Made by a program: the position numbers and the translations under genes. A model generated the notes under the pieces. The model was not told the origin of the DNA. It saw only the letters and a list, made by a program, of their open reading frames with translations, and did not search any database. 64,000 nucleotides of DNA from contig MU271143.1 of assembly GCA_021432605.1 (NCBI GenBank), positions 1,931,277 through 1,995,276 of the forward strand. The letters are read 5' to 3'. Within the stretch, counting starts at the first letter, position 1. Each line of letters begins with the position of its first letter. This document shows positions 1 through 10,982 of the stretch, in pieces. The stretch comes from Coniochaeta sp. PMI_546. Taxonomy: Eukaryota; Ascomycota; Sordariomycetes; Coniochaetales; Coniochaetaceae.

Positions 1-5
1 CTTAC

Positions 6-268
6 CAGTAGAGCGAGACGATCAGATAGTTGAGAGTGAAGCCGGTGGGGTAGGCGTAGTTCACGTCCCAGATGCTCCTCAGGTGATGGTAACGTCCATG
101 GCGAGGATAGTCAAAGGTGTAATACACCGAGACGATAACGGACAACAGCCAAGTGACGATAGTCAAGATCTTGTAGGTGATGACGGAGCCCCTGCTGTGC
201 GAGTCTCGCTTGGCGAAGGGGTTGACTGATGACACGGCGTGGTTAGCACATTCCAGCTTCCGAAGCAC
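6..268 (-). CDS. DUF1774 family membrane protein, first exon (partial)
   Basis: This is the first coding exon of a gene that runs off the left edge of the window. The start codon is at 268 and the exon ends at position 6, where the minus strand reads TG then GTAAG, a good splice donor, so the apparent stop just after it lies inside an intron. The visible 87 residues contain an NPFAKRDSHSR stretch, then a hydrophobic segment (about residues 32-50, around TWLLSVIVSVYY), a loop with SIWDVNYAYPTG, and the start of a second hydrophobic segment. This is the pattern I know from the fungal DUF1774 family of multi-pass membrane proteins, whose function is not established. The family call is from memory of the sequence pattern; the rest of the protein is outside the window. 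Confidence 0.7.
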
Positions 269-1778
269 GGGTATACCTACTGTTCGCTAGTCGGTCCATG
301 TTGACGGCTGATGTTTGATTCAGAGACAAGCAATGGTGCGCTTATGGGATGCCTCTTGAAAGCTGCGAGGTTTGGAGGTAGTAACGAAGTAGCCCGGAAG
401 AGGGGAACGATGGTTTTGTAAGAGGAAAGTTGGGCCAAGCGCTGCAGGATGTCGTAGTGAACAGCAGATGGGGTGGAGCGGCCAAGCTGCAGGCCACTCG
501 GACTGAAACACAGATCGGGATGGACCAAATCAAGACTTTGAGCCACCACAGTTGTACTATGTAAGTGAAGGTGTGTCCGCCTGGTCCGTAATGGTGGGTA
601 AGAGCTTCCATTGTGCGGGGAATCTTCAAAGCGCTGCAGTCACATTTTATGCGGCGAGAGTGCTCAAACGTAACAGGCTAAGGTGTTCTTCACGCGTAAG
701 GAACCTGGAAGCTTCAACATGCTGAGCAGGTACGGTCATGATTTGGTCAAAGCTGACTAGACTACTTGGGACGAGAAGGTCAGCGTACACTGTACACTAC
801 AGAGACTACACTATCATGGCAGTGGCAAGCTTGAAGCCGAACATCGCGATCTTGCCTGATGTGGTGCAAGTCGACATGAGATACTGTGATGGTTGCAGCT
901 GCACCGCGCGCCGGAACATGCAGCATGGGTCGACGCCACCCTATCAATAGCCCACTTCAATGGCCAGGCAGGCCAGGGTTCTCCAAGCATAGCGTCATAG
1001 TTCCCCACAGGCGGCGGATCCTCCCAGCGCTAACACAAAAGCTCCGGGTATCTTCAGGCAGGTTCAACCAGTCGTCCACGTGTAGTGTAGTGTACACATC
1101 CGCTGCAGATTTAGCGGTATACAGTTAGCGGGTTTGCTGAAGAACGGCAGAAGAAATCTAGATCTCGAGACCTTCAACGAGGCTATCACAAGCCTGGAAC
1201 GTCAAAGAGAGCTACACTAGAACTGGAAGCTTGTAGTAATGGTACCGTCTTTTGTACAGGCGCGCGTAAAGGTTTACAGAATTAATGACCAAAAAAAAAT
1301 ATTCACTGCTACCATATGCTGCAGCTATATGAAAAGCGCATGACGCTTGCTTCAAAGTGGGCAAGCCACGCGTACATGTACACTACCTTAGGTACTCATG
1401 TAAGATCTCAACTCTCGGGTTGGGTGCTCGCGTCGCTCTTGCCCGGCTGCCCAGTCACAGCCGATGCCTTATGTGTGCAGAATGCGGGGGACAGGCAGTC
1501 ACCTGAACTCGAACTGCAGATTCTAGACGATCAGCACCGCTGGAGTGACCGTGAACGCTTCGCCGAGTCTGGGCTTGCAGCAAATTGAAAGTGACAGCGT
1601 GGAAGGAGTGACTTTTCTGCATTTTTCGTTACATATAGCTATAATACGGTAGATCTATTCCATTCTTGCGAGCCAGCCTTATGTGATATTCCTCGTGTCT
1701 GTGCCAGAACATAACTAAGGACTAGTCAGCCATCTGATCAACCAAGGACAGAGAATGCTGTCTGCCTTACCCTTCGCA
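269..1778. other. Intergenic, no gene seen
   Basis: About 1.5 kb without a reading frame that looks coding. The short frames have no recognisable domain and no paired splice sites that extend them. It includes the promoter side of the DUF1774 gene and a single GGTACC palindrome at 1241-1246. Confidence 0.5.
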
Positions 1779-2358
1779 CTAAGCGTTGATAGTTGTTCGG
1801 TGCTGTCGTCCGCTGCCGAAAGCCCGGATGCTTGAAGTTGAGCTGTCTGAAGAGGTGGAATGGCCGGAGCAGGGGAGCTTCGCCTGACGTGACTTCTGTC
1901 GCTTCCCGGGAGCATTTTTGACTTCTGCTCGAAGCTTTTGTGCCAGACCCGGGAATTGCTGTTGCAGTCTCTCCTTCCGGATTCGCAGTTCTATTTCTTC
2001 TTTCCTCCATTCCAGCTCTACATGTTGTCTTTGCTGGTCTTTTCGCACTCTTCGAGGGCCGTTGTTCAATGATGCAATGAGGTCATCGTCGTCCACCTGA
2101 GGTGGGTAATGGCACGGTTTCTCGGCCCAACCTCCAGCTTCTCGCACGTCCAGGTCTGGAGATGGCGTATCAGGCATCATATAGCTTTTCGAGGCCCCCA
2201 ATATCGGACTGAAGATTTCCTTGAATTGCGATGTCCCTCTCATCTGAGACTTTAAGAAATATTGCTGGTCGAGGATAACTCACATCCAGAAGCCTTTGGC
2301 CTAGGTCTTGTGATCGGGTACTGTGCTGCTCTTGACAAATGTTTTGATGAGATGCCAT
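1779..2358 (-). CDS. Small hypothetical protein, two exons, charged helix
   Basis: I do not recognise this protein. A start at 2358 gives 25 codons to 2284, followed by a GTGAGT donor and a CTCAG acceptor that bound a 40-nt intron (2244-2283). The frame continues in exon 2 (1779-2243), giving 179 residues. The middle of the protein is highly charged (RKEEIELRIRKERLQQQF) and would form a short coiled coil; the C-terminus is Ser/Thr-rich and basic. The intron is shorter than the 50-90 nt usual in this window, which weakens the model. It lies between the DUF1774 gene and the monooxygenase gene and shows no link to either. It could be a lineage-specific gene or a chance frame. Confidence 0.33.
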
Positions 2359-3782
2359 TTCTGACTGTGACGCAGCAAAGTCTGACCGCTCTCAACAATT
2401 CTGGTGTTGGTAATGATGTTCATTGCTGAAAACGAGAGTCTACGATCAACGCGGTCGTGAAGTTGTGATCCTATTGGCTATTATGTTGATGGCTGTGTGG
2501 CATGCATACATCACTTCTCACAACTTATATTATTGTCCAGTAGGGATTGCAGGACGGCTGGCTTGACGAGCCTGGAAAGCATTCTGTCGCAGCCTGTGTA
2601 AATCAGCTCAGATGTTTTAAGGCCAATTCTTCCACAGTTGTGTGTACGGCGAGTTTCATTCCAAACGACTAACAGCGCCATTTTACCCTCTCAGCGAAGG
2701 CAGCAGAGACTACCTCGTGTCGTTTTCGCGCGCCAGAAAAGAAAGGAGTGTAGGTCAAATATTGCCATAGTCATTCTGGACAAGTCGAATGCTGGTCTGA
2801 AAAGCATCGAAAAGAAAGGTGACTTTTGGTACGATGTAAAAATCGCCTGACCGAGTACTAAGGAAAACTGGCTTTCACTTCTAGCCACTAAGCACCCTAT
2901 GTAAGACTAGGATATGGCTTACCATCAAGAAACGTCGCCATCTAAGTGTTGTTACTTCCTCAGGTGCTGAAAAGTACCAGCGTTCGCCTACAAACTCAGG
3001 AACAGCCGATCTAGCAAGCCCCAGTGTTGTGCACTCTTCTCATGATGGAACGGCCAGGCTCCATGCGACACGGCGACCTTTCGTTCAACTCGAACGCAGC
3101 TCAGATAATACCATACCAGCAGATGCTAGCTGCGGTCTGCTTCGCCATGTCCGATCACTGCTGTGCTTCGTTCCGCTTCCACTGGGTCTATGATGTCTTG
3201 TAGATGAGAAGCGCTCTATCATCATCTTTTCCCGTCGAGCTCAAAATCTACCGCGCTCATTCGGTGGACACTCGCGCGCCTCGAATATTGTGCAGAGAGA
3301 GTCCTTGGGGATGTACACATGGGCCACCAGAACCAGTCAAAAAAGAGGCAAAAGCGCTTCTCGGAATCGCAAGCCCTTGGGCCATTTTGAGGCAAAGTGG
3401 CACTCGCCATGGACGATGGAGATCGGTTACGGGCGGCTGGTGGCAGGAAATGTAAAGAACTTGCTGCGCAGATTGCAACGTGCTCGGCTGGGCTTCAATA
3501 TACACGCGTACTTAGAGACGACTTAATATTGACGTTCAAACTTCGATCACCCTCGTGAACTTTCACATGTCAGTAACTGACGTCAGCTCTGCGTCGACAA
3601 AACCGATCCTCTGCACGAAGCGGTCCACTCGGCTTGGCAGGGTCTTGAGTTCACATGCTCCGAATGCTTCTATAGACATTGTTTTTATATTTAACAAAAA
3701 CTCCGACGACAATGTGAGGCAAACATTCCAGTCAAATTTCTAGTGCAGTCTTCATCTGTCAAGGCTGAATCAGGACCTAACA
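2359..3782. other. Intergenic, includes promoter of the monooxygenase gene
   Basis: No convincing gene in 1.4 kb. The last part is the upstream region of the monooxygenase gene: an AT-rich stretch around 3680-3695 (TTTTTATATTTAAC) lies about 90 nt before the start codon and could serve as a TATA-like element. Confidence 0.45.
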
Positions 3783-5393
3783 ATGGCTGCCCGGTCACGA
3801 CTGTGGAATCCCATTTTACACCCTTTCCTGTTCTTATACCAGGTCATTCAATGGCTTGTGGACAAAATCCTGTCGCCAAACCCACCAGATCCAAGTAAAC
3901 GGCTGGGCAGACCCAAAGTGGCAGTGATAGGGGCTGGTATCACAGGCGTCACGGCGGCAGCGCACTGCATCGGCCACGGCTTCGATGTCGTCATCTTTGA
4001 AGCCGGTTCAAAGGACAACCTCGGGGGGATCTGGAGCAAGGTCAACAACACGTCCAGTCTCCAAATTCATTCCTTGATGTATCGCTTCCATCCGTCGGTG
4101 AAGTGGGACCGTGGATATCCGGACCGCCAGCAGATCATCAGCCAGGTGAGGCAGCTCTGGGAACGCTACGGCCTCGACACACGCACAAGGTTTGACACGA
4201 AGGTGAATACGGTCTATCAAGACGAAAATGGGAGATGGATCATAAACAACACTTCCAACGGCCGTTTCGAGGGCATCATCGCAGCCGTCGGAACGTGCGG
4301 TGATCCGAAAGTACCCCATATTGACGGGATGGAGGACTTCAGGGGTGAGATCCACCACTCGAGCGCTCTGACCGGCAAGCGGGCGAGCGGCAAGAAGATG
4401 ATCGTCATCGGAGGAGGAGCGAGCGCGGTCGAGGCCCTGGAGTTCGCCTCAGCGGAAGGCGCGGACAAAATATATATACTTGCCCGCAGCGACAAGTGGA
4501 TCATTCCCCGGAATCCGCTGATCAATATGCTGCTGGCCTTGAACATCTTTGGCCAGGAGACAGTCTTCTCGTGGATCCCGGAGTTCTTCCTCCGCCGGTT
4601 CTTCTACCGGGACCTTGAGGACATAGCACCGGCGTCGAAGGGTATCTTTACTGATACGCCCATGGTCAACACGGACGTCATGGACAAGTTGCGGTCAGGC
4701 CAGGCGGAGTGGATCAGGTGCGATATCGAGCGGTTCACGCCGAACGGTGTGCAGGTCAACCGTAGGGAGAAAGGCGTTCCTGCCGGCGGGCCCGGGAGAC
4801 GCGATGTCATCGAAGGTGATATTGTGGTGATGGCGACAGGGTACAAGCGGCCGGAGCTGTCGTTTCTTCCCAAGGACTGCTTCCAAAAGCCGTATTCTCC
4901 GCCAAACTGGTATCTGCAGACCTTCCCCACGAAACATCCTTCTATTTCTGCTATCAACTGGTAAGTAGACGCGGTACGATGGCCCCTTTGAATAACCGAG
5001 TGGTTAACACGGAACAGCACTTACATGAATGCTATCGGGACCGTCGGTAATTGGCACATTGGGATTTATACAAGGCTCCTACTCGTGTTCCTCGTCGATC
5101 CTCTGACGCGACCGAGCGAGTTCTGGATGCAGCGTTGGATCGACATGACGCGGCTTTTGAAGGCGACATCGCCAACAGGGCCGTTTGACTTCTTCACGTA
5201 CCTCGAGCTGGTCTGGTGGTTCGTCTTTTGCGTGGCCTTCAATCCTTTCCGGTGGAAATGGGCGCTGTTTGTCTTCTTCGGTCTCGGTTTTGTCCTTCCC
5301 AAGAACATTGTCCAAATCGAGAACAGGGTCCGGAACGGGTTGGGGCTCGGCGTTAACACTAACGAGGACACGGATGTTGGGACGAGTATTTAG
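3783..5393 (+). CDS. Flavin-dependent (FMO-like) monooxygenase
   Basis: Two exons, 3783-4960 and 5018-5393, joined across a 57-nt GTAAGT...CAG intron, encode 517 residues. The protein has the class B flavin monooxygenase layout: FAD-binding GAGITG at residues 50-55, the FMO signature FxGxxxH as FRGEIHH at 186-192, an NADPH-binding GGGASA at 210-215, and the C-terminal ATGY at 351-354 that the family uses near the flavin. An N-terminal hydrophobic segment (about 10-30) and Trp/Phe-rich hydrophobic segments near the C-terminus suggest attachment to an endomembrane, as in FMOs. Such enzymes use NADPH and O2 to oxygenate N, S or C atoms of a small molecule; the substrate cannot be told from sequence. 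It is convergent with LCP5, 155 nt apart. Without its intron the protein would stop after residue 393 and lose the last TM-rich part. Confidence 0.9.
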
Positions 5394-5548
5394 ACTGCGA
5401 CTGTTACTGGGTTCTTGGAAAGCGACTTCGGCACAGGAATGTACATTGAACTTGACGTTTTCAAAGCGCGACTGATAACCTGGTAGATTTGGCTACGAGG
5501 GGACCGTGAAGTCCTGCTAGCCACATAACCTAGGCTCTGAATAACTGG

Positions 5549-6670
5549 CTATCGCCTTTTGTTGCCCCGGTCTCTGCGACCTCCCTCTTGCACTTTAAGC
5601 TTCTTCTGATACCTGTCACCCATCTCCACACCACCGCTGGCACCACTTCCACGAGGACCATCGGTGGCATCGAACACGCGCTTTCTGCTCTTCTCCAGCA
5701 GTGCACGGGTGCCTGTGCCGCCACTCTTGGTCTTGGTCAGGCGGTGGATCCTATCGACTCCGTCGCTGATATCTCTCCACTCCTCGCCTCCAAAGTTCAT
5801 GCCCTTGCTACGACCAGCAGCCTTTGCATTCTTGGCCTTTTCCTTCTTGCTCACGTTGGGCAGACGGGTGAAGTTCTTCTCCTCGAACTCGCGCACCTCG
5901 TCCTCCTTGGCCCGCTCGGCAGCAGACTTCATCCTGCGGCCACCCTGCATGATGGTAGTGCCGATGCTGGGCTCAGCTGTGGGGGCGCTGGAGAACTCGT
6001 CGGCGACGAATTCGTCCAGCGTGGCCGATTTCATGGGTCTGCGCTCAGCCCGCTCGCGCCGTCCGGTTGTAGTCGTGGGCATGACGGTAGGTGCCACACG
6101 AGGCGGCCTGTACACGCCATTTGCATCCGTCTCCTTCTTCGCACCATTGGTGGCGGCGGCGGGACGGACGAACGCGGAAAGGTTGGGACGGTATGCCAGG
6201 TCGGAGATCTTGGCTGTGTCGGGTGCCTTCGCCTCTTCAGCATCGGAATCGTCCTCATCCTCGTCTGCAGCCGCCTCGTTTGCCTGATCTGTGGCCGACT
6301 TGGCGTTGCGCTCTGCATCGTCTGCAGCGCGCAGGACCTTTTCGATCTGGTAACGGAGTTTGTCTTCCAGTGGGCGCACGCCTTTCTCAAGGTACAGCCG
6401 CAACTCGACCAGTTTCTTGACAACAAGATTGTGGAGGTCCGCTTTCGCCTTGCTGTCGGCGCCCGCATCTCTGGACTGACGGATCTTCATGAGAATGAGA
6501 AAGACCAGGTTTTGGAGGTATGAGAGCAACAGCTCGTTCTTGACGTCGAGGAGCGAGAGTCCATCTTTGCGAGGCTCAATGCCGGCGAGTTTGGGTGTTG
6601 CTTCGACGGCGGAAGATAGGGACTGTGACAGGAGGTCCAGCAGAGCCGGAAGACTCGTTGCGACTGCCAT
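5549..6670 (-). CDS. LCP5: U3 snoRNP-associated protein LCP5 / neuroguidin
   Basis: Single exon, 373 residues. Residues about 1-110 form the helical Sas10/Utp3/C1D domain (LLDLLSQSLSSAV..., SLLDVKNELLLSYLQNL, KLVELRLYLEKGVRPLEDKL). After an acidic linker comes the block YRPPRVAPTVMPTT (about 186-199), which is characteristic of Lcp5/neuroguidin, and the C-terminus is very basic. In yeast Lcp5 is part of the small-subunit processome and is needed for early 18S pre-rRNA cleavage in the nucleolus; I infer the same role here. The start at 6670 begins the domain directly and no splice sites are needed. The gene is divergent from the EMP70-type gene, with about 600 nt between the starts. Confidence 0.88.
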   Translation of the reverse strand: MAVATSLPALLDLLSQSLSSAVEATPKLAGIEPRKDGLSLLDVKNELLLSYLQNLVFLILMKIRQSRDAGADSKAKADLHNLVVKKLVELRLYLEKGVRPLEDKLRYQIEKVLRAADDAERNAKSATDQANEAAADEDEDDSDAEEAKAPDTAKISDLAYRPNLSAFVRPAAATNGAKKETDANGVYRPPRVAPTVMPTTTTGRRERAERRPMKSATLDEFVADEFSSAPTAEPSIGTTIMQGGRRMKSAAERAKEDEVREFEEKNFTRLPNVSKKEKAKNAKAAGRSKGMNFGGEEWRDISDGVDRIHRLTKTKSGGTGTRALLEKSRKRVFDATDGPRGSGASGGVEMGDRYQKKLKVQEGGRRDRGNKRR

Positions 6671-7271
6671 GGCGTGTTATGTGTCGAGGTCAGGAGAAGT
6701 GTGTTCCTTCACCCTATAGCCGGAAAAGAGACAAGGAAAAACAAATATCAAAAAAACTCCAGAGAACAATGAACCCCGAGAACTTTTATGTGGGCCTATC
6801 GACACTGGCAGATCTCCGAGGTTCTGCCGCCCTTGGCTTGGCTTGGCTTGACCTTTGACGCAGGAGTGTTCAGCAATTGAAATTATTGGACGAACGCGAC
6901 TCCAGCGACTCCAGCTTCGTGGACAGCTGTTCAAGCACAAACACATTGCACCTCTCTTTGGGGGGAAGCATACGAATAACTTGCTTAGTTTAAATGCTCT
7001 GCCACCACCCATTTCATGATAGATTTTTGATCGCTTTGGGAATATCTGGCTTCGATAGATCGCCATCGCGCTGGTCGACTAGGCTACAGTTTACCAATAC
7101 CGATCAGCTGCTTCGTCACTCATTGCTTTTTCTTTCTTTCTTTCTTTCTTTCTGCTCTGCAGTGCTCCGGTGTATGTACGAGGCTCTCTCCCCTCTGACA
7201 GCTGTACAATCACAAGACAGTGCGCTCACTCTATTCTGCTTTCCAGGATTTGACACGATACCGACACAAAG
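6671..7271. promoter_or_regulatory. Shared upstream region of LCP5 and TM9SF gene
   Basis: A 601-nt region between divergent start codons, so it must contain both promoters and both 5' leaders. It is pyrimidine-rich near the TM9SF start and contains a TTTC microsatellite (7127-7152). I see no clear TATA box. Confidence 0.6.
7127..7152 (+). repeat. (TTTC)n microsatellite
   Basis: About six uninterrupted TTTC units lie some 120 nt before the TM9SF start codon, probably in its leader or core promoter. A long C/T run of this kind is common in promoters of highly expressed fungal genes and is likely to vary in length between strains. Confidence 0.9.
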
Positions 7272-9280
7272 ATGCAGCTTCGAAAGCAGGCGCCCTCGAC
7301 GGCGGCGCTGATCGCCTCGCTGTTAGCACTACCACAACTCTCAACAGCATTCTACCTTCCAGGCGTCGCGCCAACATCATACAAACCAAATGAGCTTGTG
7401 CCACTATATGTCAACACCATCAAGCCCATATCCGGGACCGCAGACCCCCTTCTACACTCCGTCGTTTCGTACGACTACTACCACCCCCTGTTCAAATACT
7501 GCCAGCCAAAAGATGGGCCGAAAAGCGTCAGCGAGAGCCTGGGCAGTATCCTCTTCGGCGACAGGATAAAGACGTCACCTTTCGAGCTGCGGATGGCGCA
7601 AAACGAAGAGTGCAAGGCATTATGTAAAGTCACCTACGACAAAGGCGCTGCTGGGTTTGTCAACCGTCGGATAACACAAGGTTACAGCCTCAACTGGCTT
7701 GTGGACGGGCTACCAGCTGGGCAGGAGATCACCGACACCATGTCGGGAACGAACTTCTATAGTATGGGATTCCTCATGGGCGAGGAAAAGCCCCCAGGCC
7801 AGCTCGCCTTCCACAACCACTACAACATCTTCATCGAGTACCACGAGGTTAGCGGGAGCAAGGACCAGCTAAGGGTTGTCGGCGCCAGGGTCTTCCCCGA
7901 ATCCAGGAAATATACCAAAGATCCGGCCGCCCAGTGCCACGAGCAGTTCGACCCCGTGCACTTAGATGAGGAGAGCGATGCTGGGACTGAGGTCCAATTT
8001 ACGTACAGTGTCCAGTGGATCAAGTCCCCTACTGCCTGGGCGACTCGCTGGGACAAGTACCTGCATGTCTTCGATCCCAAGATCCACTGGTTCTCGCTCG
8101 TCAACTCGGCCGTCATCGTTGTCTTCCTCGTGCTTACCGTCATGTCTGTGCTGGTTCGGGCTCTGAAGAAGGATATTGCTAGATACAACCGCCTTGACCA
8201 GATCAACCTCGATGACCTATCTGGGACATCCGTCCTCGAAGACGGCGTGCAAGAGGACTCGGGCTGGAAGCTGGTCCATGGCGATGTGTTCCGGACTCCA
8301 TCCAACCCGTTGCTGCTGTCGGTCTTCCTCGGAAACGGCGCACAGCTGTTTGTCATGACTGGCCTCACCATCGCTTTCGCCTTACTCGGCTTCTTGTCTC
8401 CATCTAACCGAGGATCATTGGGCACCATCATGGTCCTCCTGTACACCATTTTCGGATTCGTGGGTGGCTATGTATCCGCAAGGGTGTACAAGTCCATGAA
8501 CGGCGAGAAGTGGAAGCTCAACATTGCCTTGACGCCCCTGGTTGTACCAGGCATCGTCTTTGCTACCTTCTTCCTCCTGGACCTGTTCCTGTGGGCCAAG
8601 CAGTCCTCTGGAGCAGTTCCATTCACGACCATGCTGGTGATCATCAGCATCTGGTTCATCATCTCAGTGCCCCTATCTTTCGCTGGCTCGTGGCTCGGCT
8701 TCCGCGCCCCAATCATCGAGGCTCCCGTCCGCACAAATCAGATCCCGCGCCAGATCCCGCCCACGACGACATACCTCAAGCCCATCCCCAGCATGCTCCT
8801 CGTCGGCATCCTACCCTTCGGCGCCATCTTCGTCGAGCTCTACTTCATCATGCAGTCGATCTGGTTCAACAAGATCTACTACATGTTCGGCTTCCTGTTC
8901 CTGTGCTACGGCCTGATGATCATCACCTGCGCCGCCGTCACGATCCTGATGGTCTACTTCCTCCTGTGCTCCGAGAACTACAACTGGCAGTGGCGCGCCT
9001 TCCTCGCTGCCGGTATGAGCGCCGGCTACATCTTCCTCAATGCCATGATCTACTGGGTCACCAGAGTGTCCACGGGCGGTCTGGCCGGGAGCGTACTCTA
9101 CATCGGATACAGCGCCCTGATCTCGTTCCTGTTCTTTGTGCTGACTGGTTAGTTTCCTACCACATACATTTTTTTCGTAAATCACCCAAGCATGCTGACT
9201 TCTCGAACCTAGGATCCATTGGCTACTTCGCCAGTTGGTGGTTTGTACGGAAGATATACTCTTCCATCAAGATCGACTAA
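7272..9280 (+). CDS. EMP70/TM9SF nonaspanin (transmembrane 9 superfamily)
   Basis: Two exons, 7272-9147 and 9213-9280, split by a 65-nt intron (GTTAGT...CTAG), give 647 residues. The N-terminal signal peptide (about 1-26) is followed by the family hallmark FYLPGVAPTSYKPNELV at the start of the lumenal domain. Residues about 280 onward form nine membrane segments. The short last exon encodes the conserved tail GSIGYFASWWFVRKIYSSIKID, shown in two parts: the aromatic-rich stretch ending at FVRK, then a cytosolic end in KID. That K-x-D tail is the COPI-binding Golgi-retention signal known for this family. TM9 proteins act in Golgi/endosome sorting of membrane proteins and, in yeast, in copper handling and adhesion. 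It is convergent with MED4. Confidence 0.93.
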
Positions 9281-9664
9281 GCTGGAAAGGTTTTCACGAT
9301 GGAATGAGTTACAAATGCAGTAGAGGAGCGGGAAAGGATGGCGGGGTTTTACTCAGAGGATGACGGCGACGGTCGTCGGGCCTGACGTGTAGGATACAGA
9401 ACTGAGTGTTAAGGCATCTTCAGGGCTGGGAGCAAGGGATTGGGCGTCCGGAGCGGTTCTTCAATTCTGTTTGTCACCCTGTAAACATAGCCGGCACATA
9501 CAAGTGCGTGGCAAGTATAGGATTTGGGCTTACTATTCCTCGGCGTGATACAATTCCTGTCTTGAAGTGATCTGGCGAGATTAGCAAAGCTCATCGTGCT
9601 ACTCATGATTGCCCATGGCTCATCTATCTCCGTTCAGCAGACCACCGCCACGATCTCGCTTCGC
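9281..9664. other. Intergenic between convergent TM9SF and MED4
   Basis: A 384-nt stretch holding the two 3' ends. I see no gene and no distinctive repeat. Confidence 0.5.
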
Positions 9665-10675
9665 TTAGTCCTCATCCTCATCATCGTCCAGCCCGCCCAT
9701 GAACTGAAACTGCTTCTTCTCCTGCCGCCCAGCAGCGGCACCAGCACTCGGGCTGGCCTGGCCCGCGCCGCCGCCGGCGTCCTGCTGCATCTGCCTCTCG
9801 CGCTCGGCGGCAGCGGCCCTCTCCCTAGCAATACGGGCGAAGCGCTCCTCCTCCCTGCGCGTCCGCTCGGCGTCCTCGATTGCCTCGCGCCTGCGCTTCT
9901 CCTCGGCCTCGGCCTGGCGGCGGCGCTCCTGCTCCTCGGGGTCGTAGCCCTTGGGGTCGAGGCCGGCGTCGGCGAGGCGCTGGCAGAGGTCCAGGGCGCC
10001 GGAGCGGATGCGCTCCTCGCCCGGCCAGGGGTGGAAGACTGCGCCCTCCAGGAGGTTGACGGCCTCGGACATGTGCTCTGGTAGGGCGGTGCTGAAGCTC
10101 GTCTGCTGGGTGGTGTCGGGGAGGGGCTGTGACGGGTCAGCGGGTGGTTGGGGAGGGGCTGCTGCTGTCGCTGCAGTTCCGTTGGTGGTGGTGGGGGCCA
10201 CGACCGGGTTGTCGCTTGTTGCCGTGACGGGCGTCTGCTCTGCGCTGGCCTGCTGGTCGGCCGGCGGGGCGGCGGATAGGTCGACTCCGTTGGTCACGCC
10301 CGGGGGCGGCATGGTGTAGGGGCTTATGCGGCGGGCGTAGTTGAGGAGGTCGGAGTAGGTGAAGTCGTAGCGAGGGCCGGAGGAAGGGTAGCTCGTCGTC
10401 GGGGTGGCGGTGATCTCTTTGCGGGTGCTCCATAGGAGGGAGACGGTGGATTTTATCTGGGCGTCGAGGTCTTCTGTCTCCTTCCTCAGTTCTTGGATGC
10501 GGAGGTGGTTGTTCTGGTGTGTTTGGAGCTCTGTCAGGCCGTCGCTGAGCTCCTTGTCTGCGACTGCGAGGTCGTGTGCTTGGGTGGTTGAGGGTGTGTA
10601 TTTTGTGATGGAGTCGATCAAGCTTGTGAGGGCGCGCTGGACGCGCTCGAAGCGCTCGTCCATGTACTTGTCCAT
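9665..10675 (-). CDS. MED4: Mediator complex subunit 4
   Basis: Single exon, 336 residues. The N-terminal 100 residues are a long helix of coiled-coil type (FERVQRALTSLIDSI..., KELSDGLTELQTHQ, RIQELRKETEDLD), followed by the Med4 signature in which a short helix leads to YSDLLNYARRISPYTMPP (about 129-146). In Mediator, the YARRIS block packs Med4 against Med9/Med7 in the middle module. The rest is low-complexity: Ala/Thr/Pro-rich and then an Arg/Glu-rich helix with an acidic tail, longer than in yeast Med4 but usual in filamentous fungi. Role: bridging activators and RNA polymerase II in the nucleus. Its start lies 307 nt from that of QCR10 on the other strand. Confidence 0.9.
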   Translation of the reverse strand: MDKYMDERFERVQRALTSLIDSITKYTPSTTQAHDLAVADKELSDGLTELQTHQNNHLRIQELRKETEDLDAQIKSTVSLLWSTRKEITATPTTSYPSSGPRYDFTYSDLLNYARRISPYTMPPPGVTNGVDLSAAPPADQQASAEQTPVTATSDNPVVAPTTTNGTAATAAAPPQPPADPSQPLPDTTQQTSFSTALPEHMSEAVNLLEGAVFHPWPGEERIRSGALDLCQRLADAGLDPKGYDPEEQERRRQAEAEEKRRREAIEDAERTRREEERFARIARERAAAAERERQMQQDAGGGAGQASPSAGAAAGRQEKKQFQFMGGLDDDEDED

Positions 10676-10982
10676 GGTTGATGTGTGATTGAGGTTTGAG
10701 GCCTGCCTCTAACCGGCGGACGTGAAGAGAGTAAACCTTGTTCCAGCCCGATGTCAAGAGAACAATAATAGCCTTGGTCGGATAAAGGTCGTGGACGAAC
10801 AAGGTTGAGCTTGAATCCAGCTTGGCTATTGGCTGTGGCGGATCCACCTGAGCAGGTCCCGGCTCGTTCCGGCAGAGGCTCTCGAGAATCTCGCGCAACA
10901 ACAGCAAAACGTCACACCTCACTTCTATTCTTCTCGAATCCATTGGTCTTCGCGATTGCTTCTTGCGTAGTCACACATCACA
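10676..10982. promoter_or_regulatory. Bidirectional promoter of MED4 and QCR10
   Basis: Only 307 nt separate the two divergent start codons, so both promoters and leaders must share this stretch. No TATA box is evident. Pyrimidine tracts near 10915-10935 precede QCR10. Confidence 0.6.

Noticed and set aside
9596-10084. Long plus-strand frame rich in Leu and Ala opposite MED4
   Set aside because: It is the complement of the GC-rich, Arg/Glu/Ala-rich part of MED4 and has no independent support.
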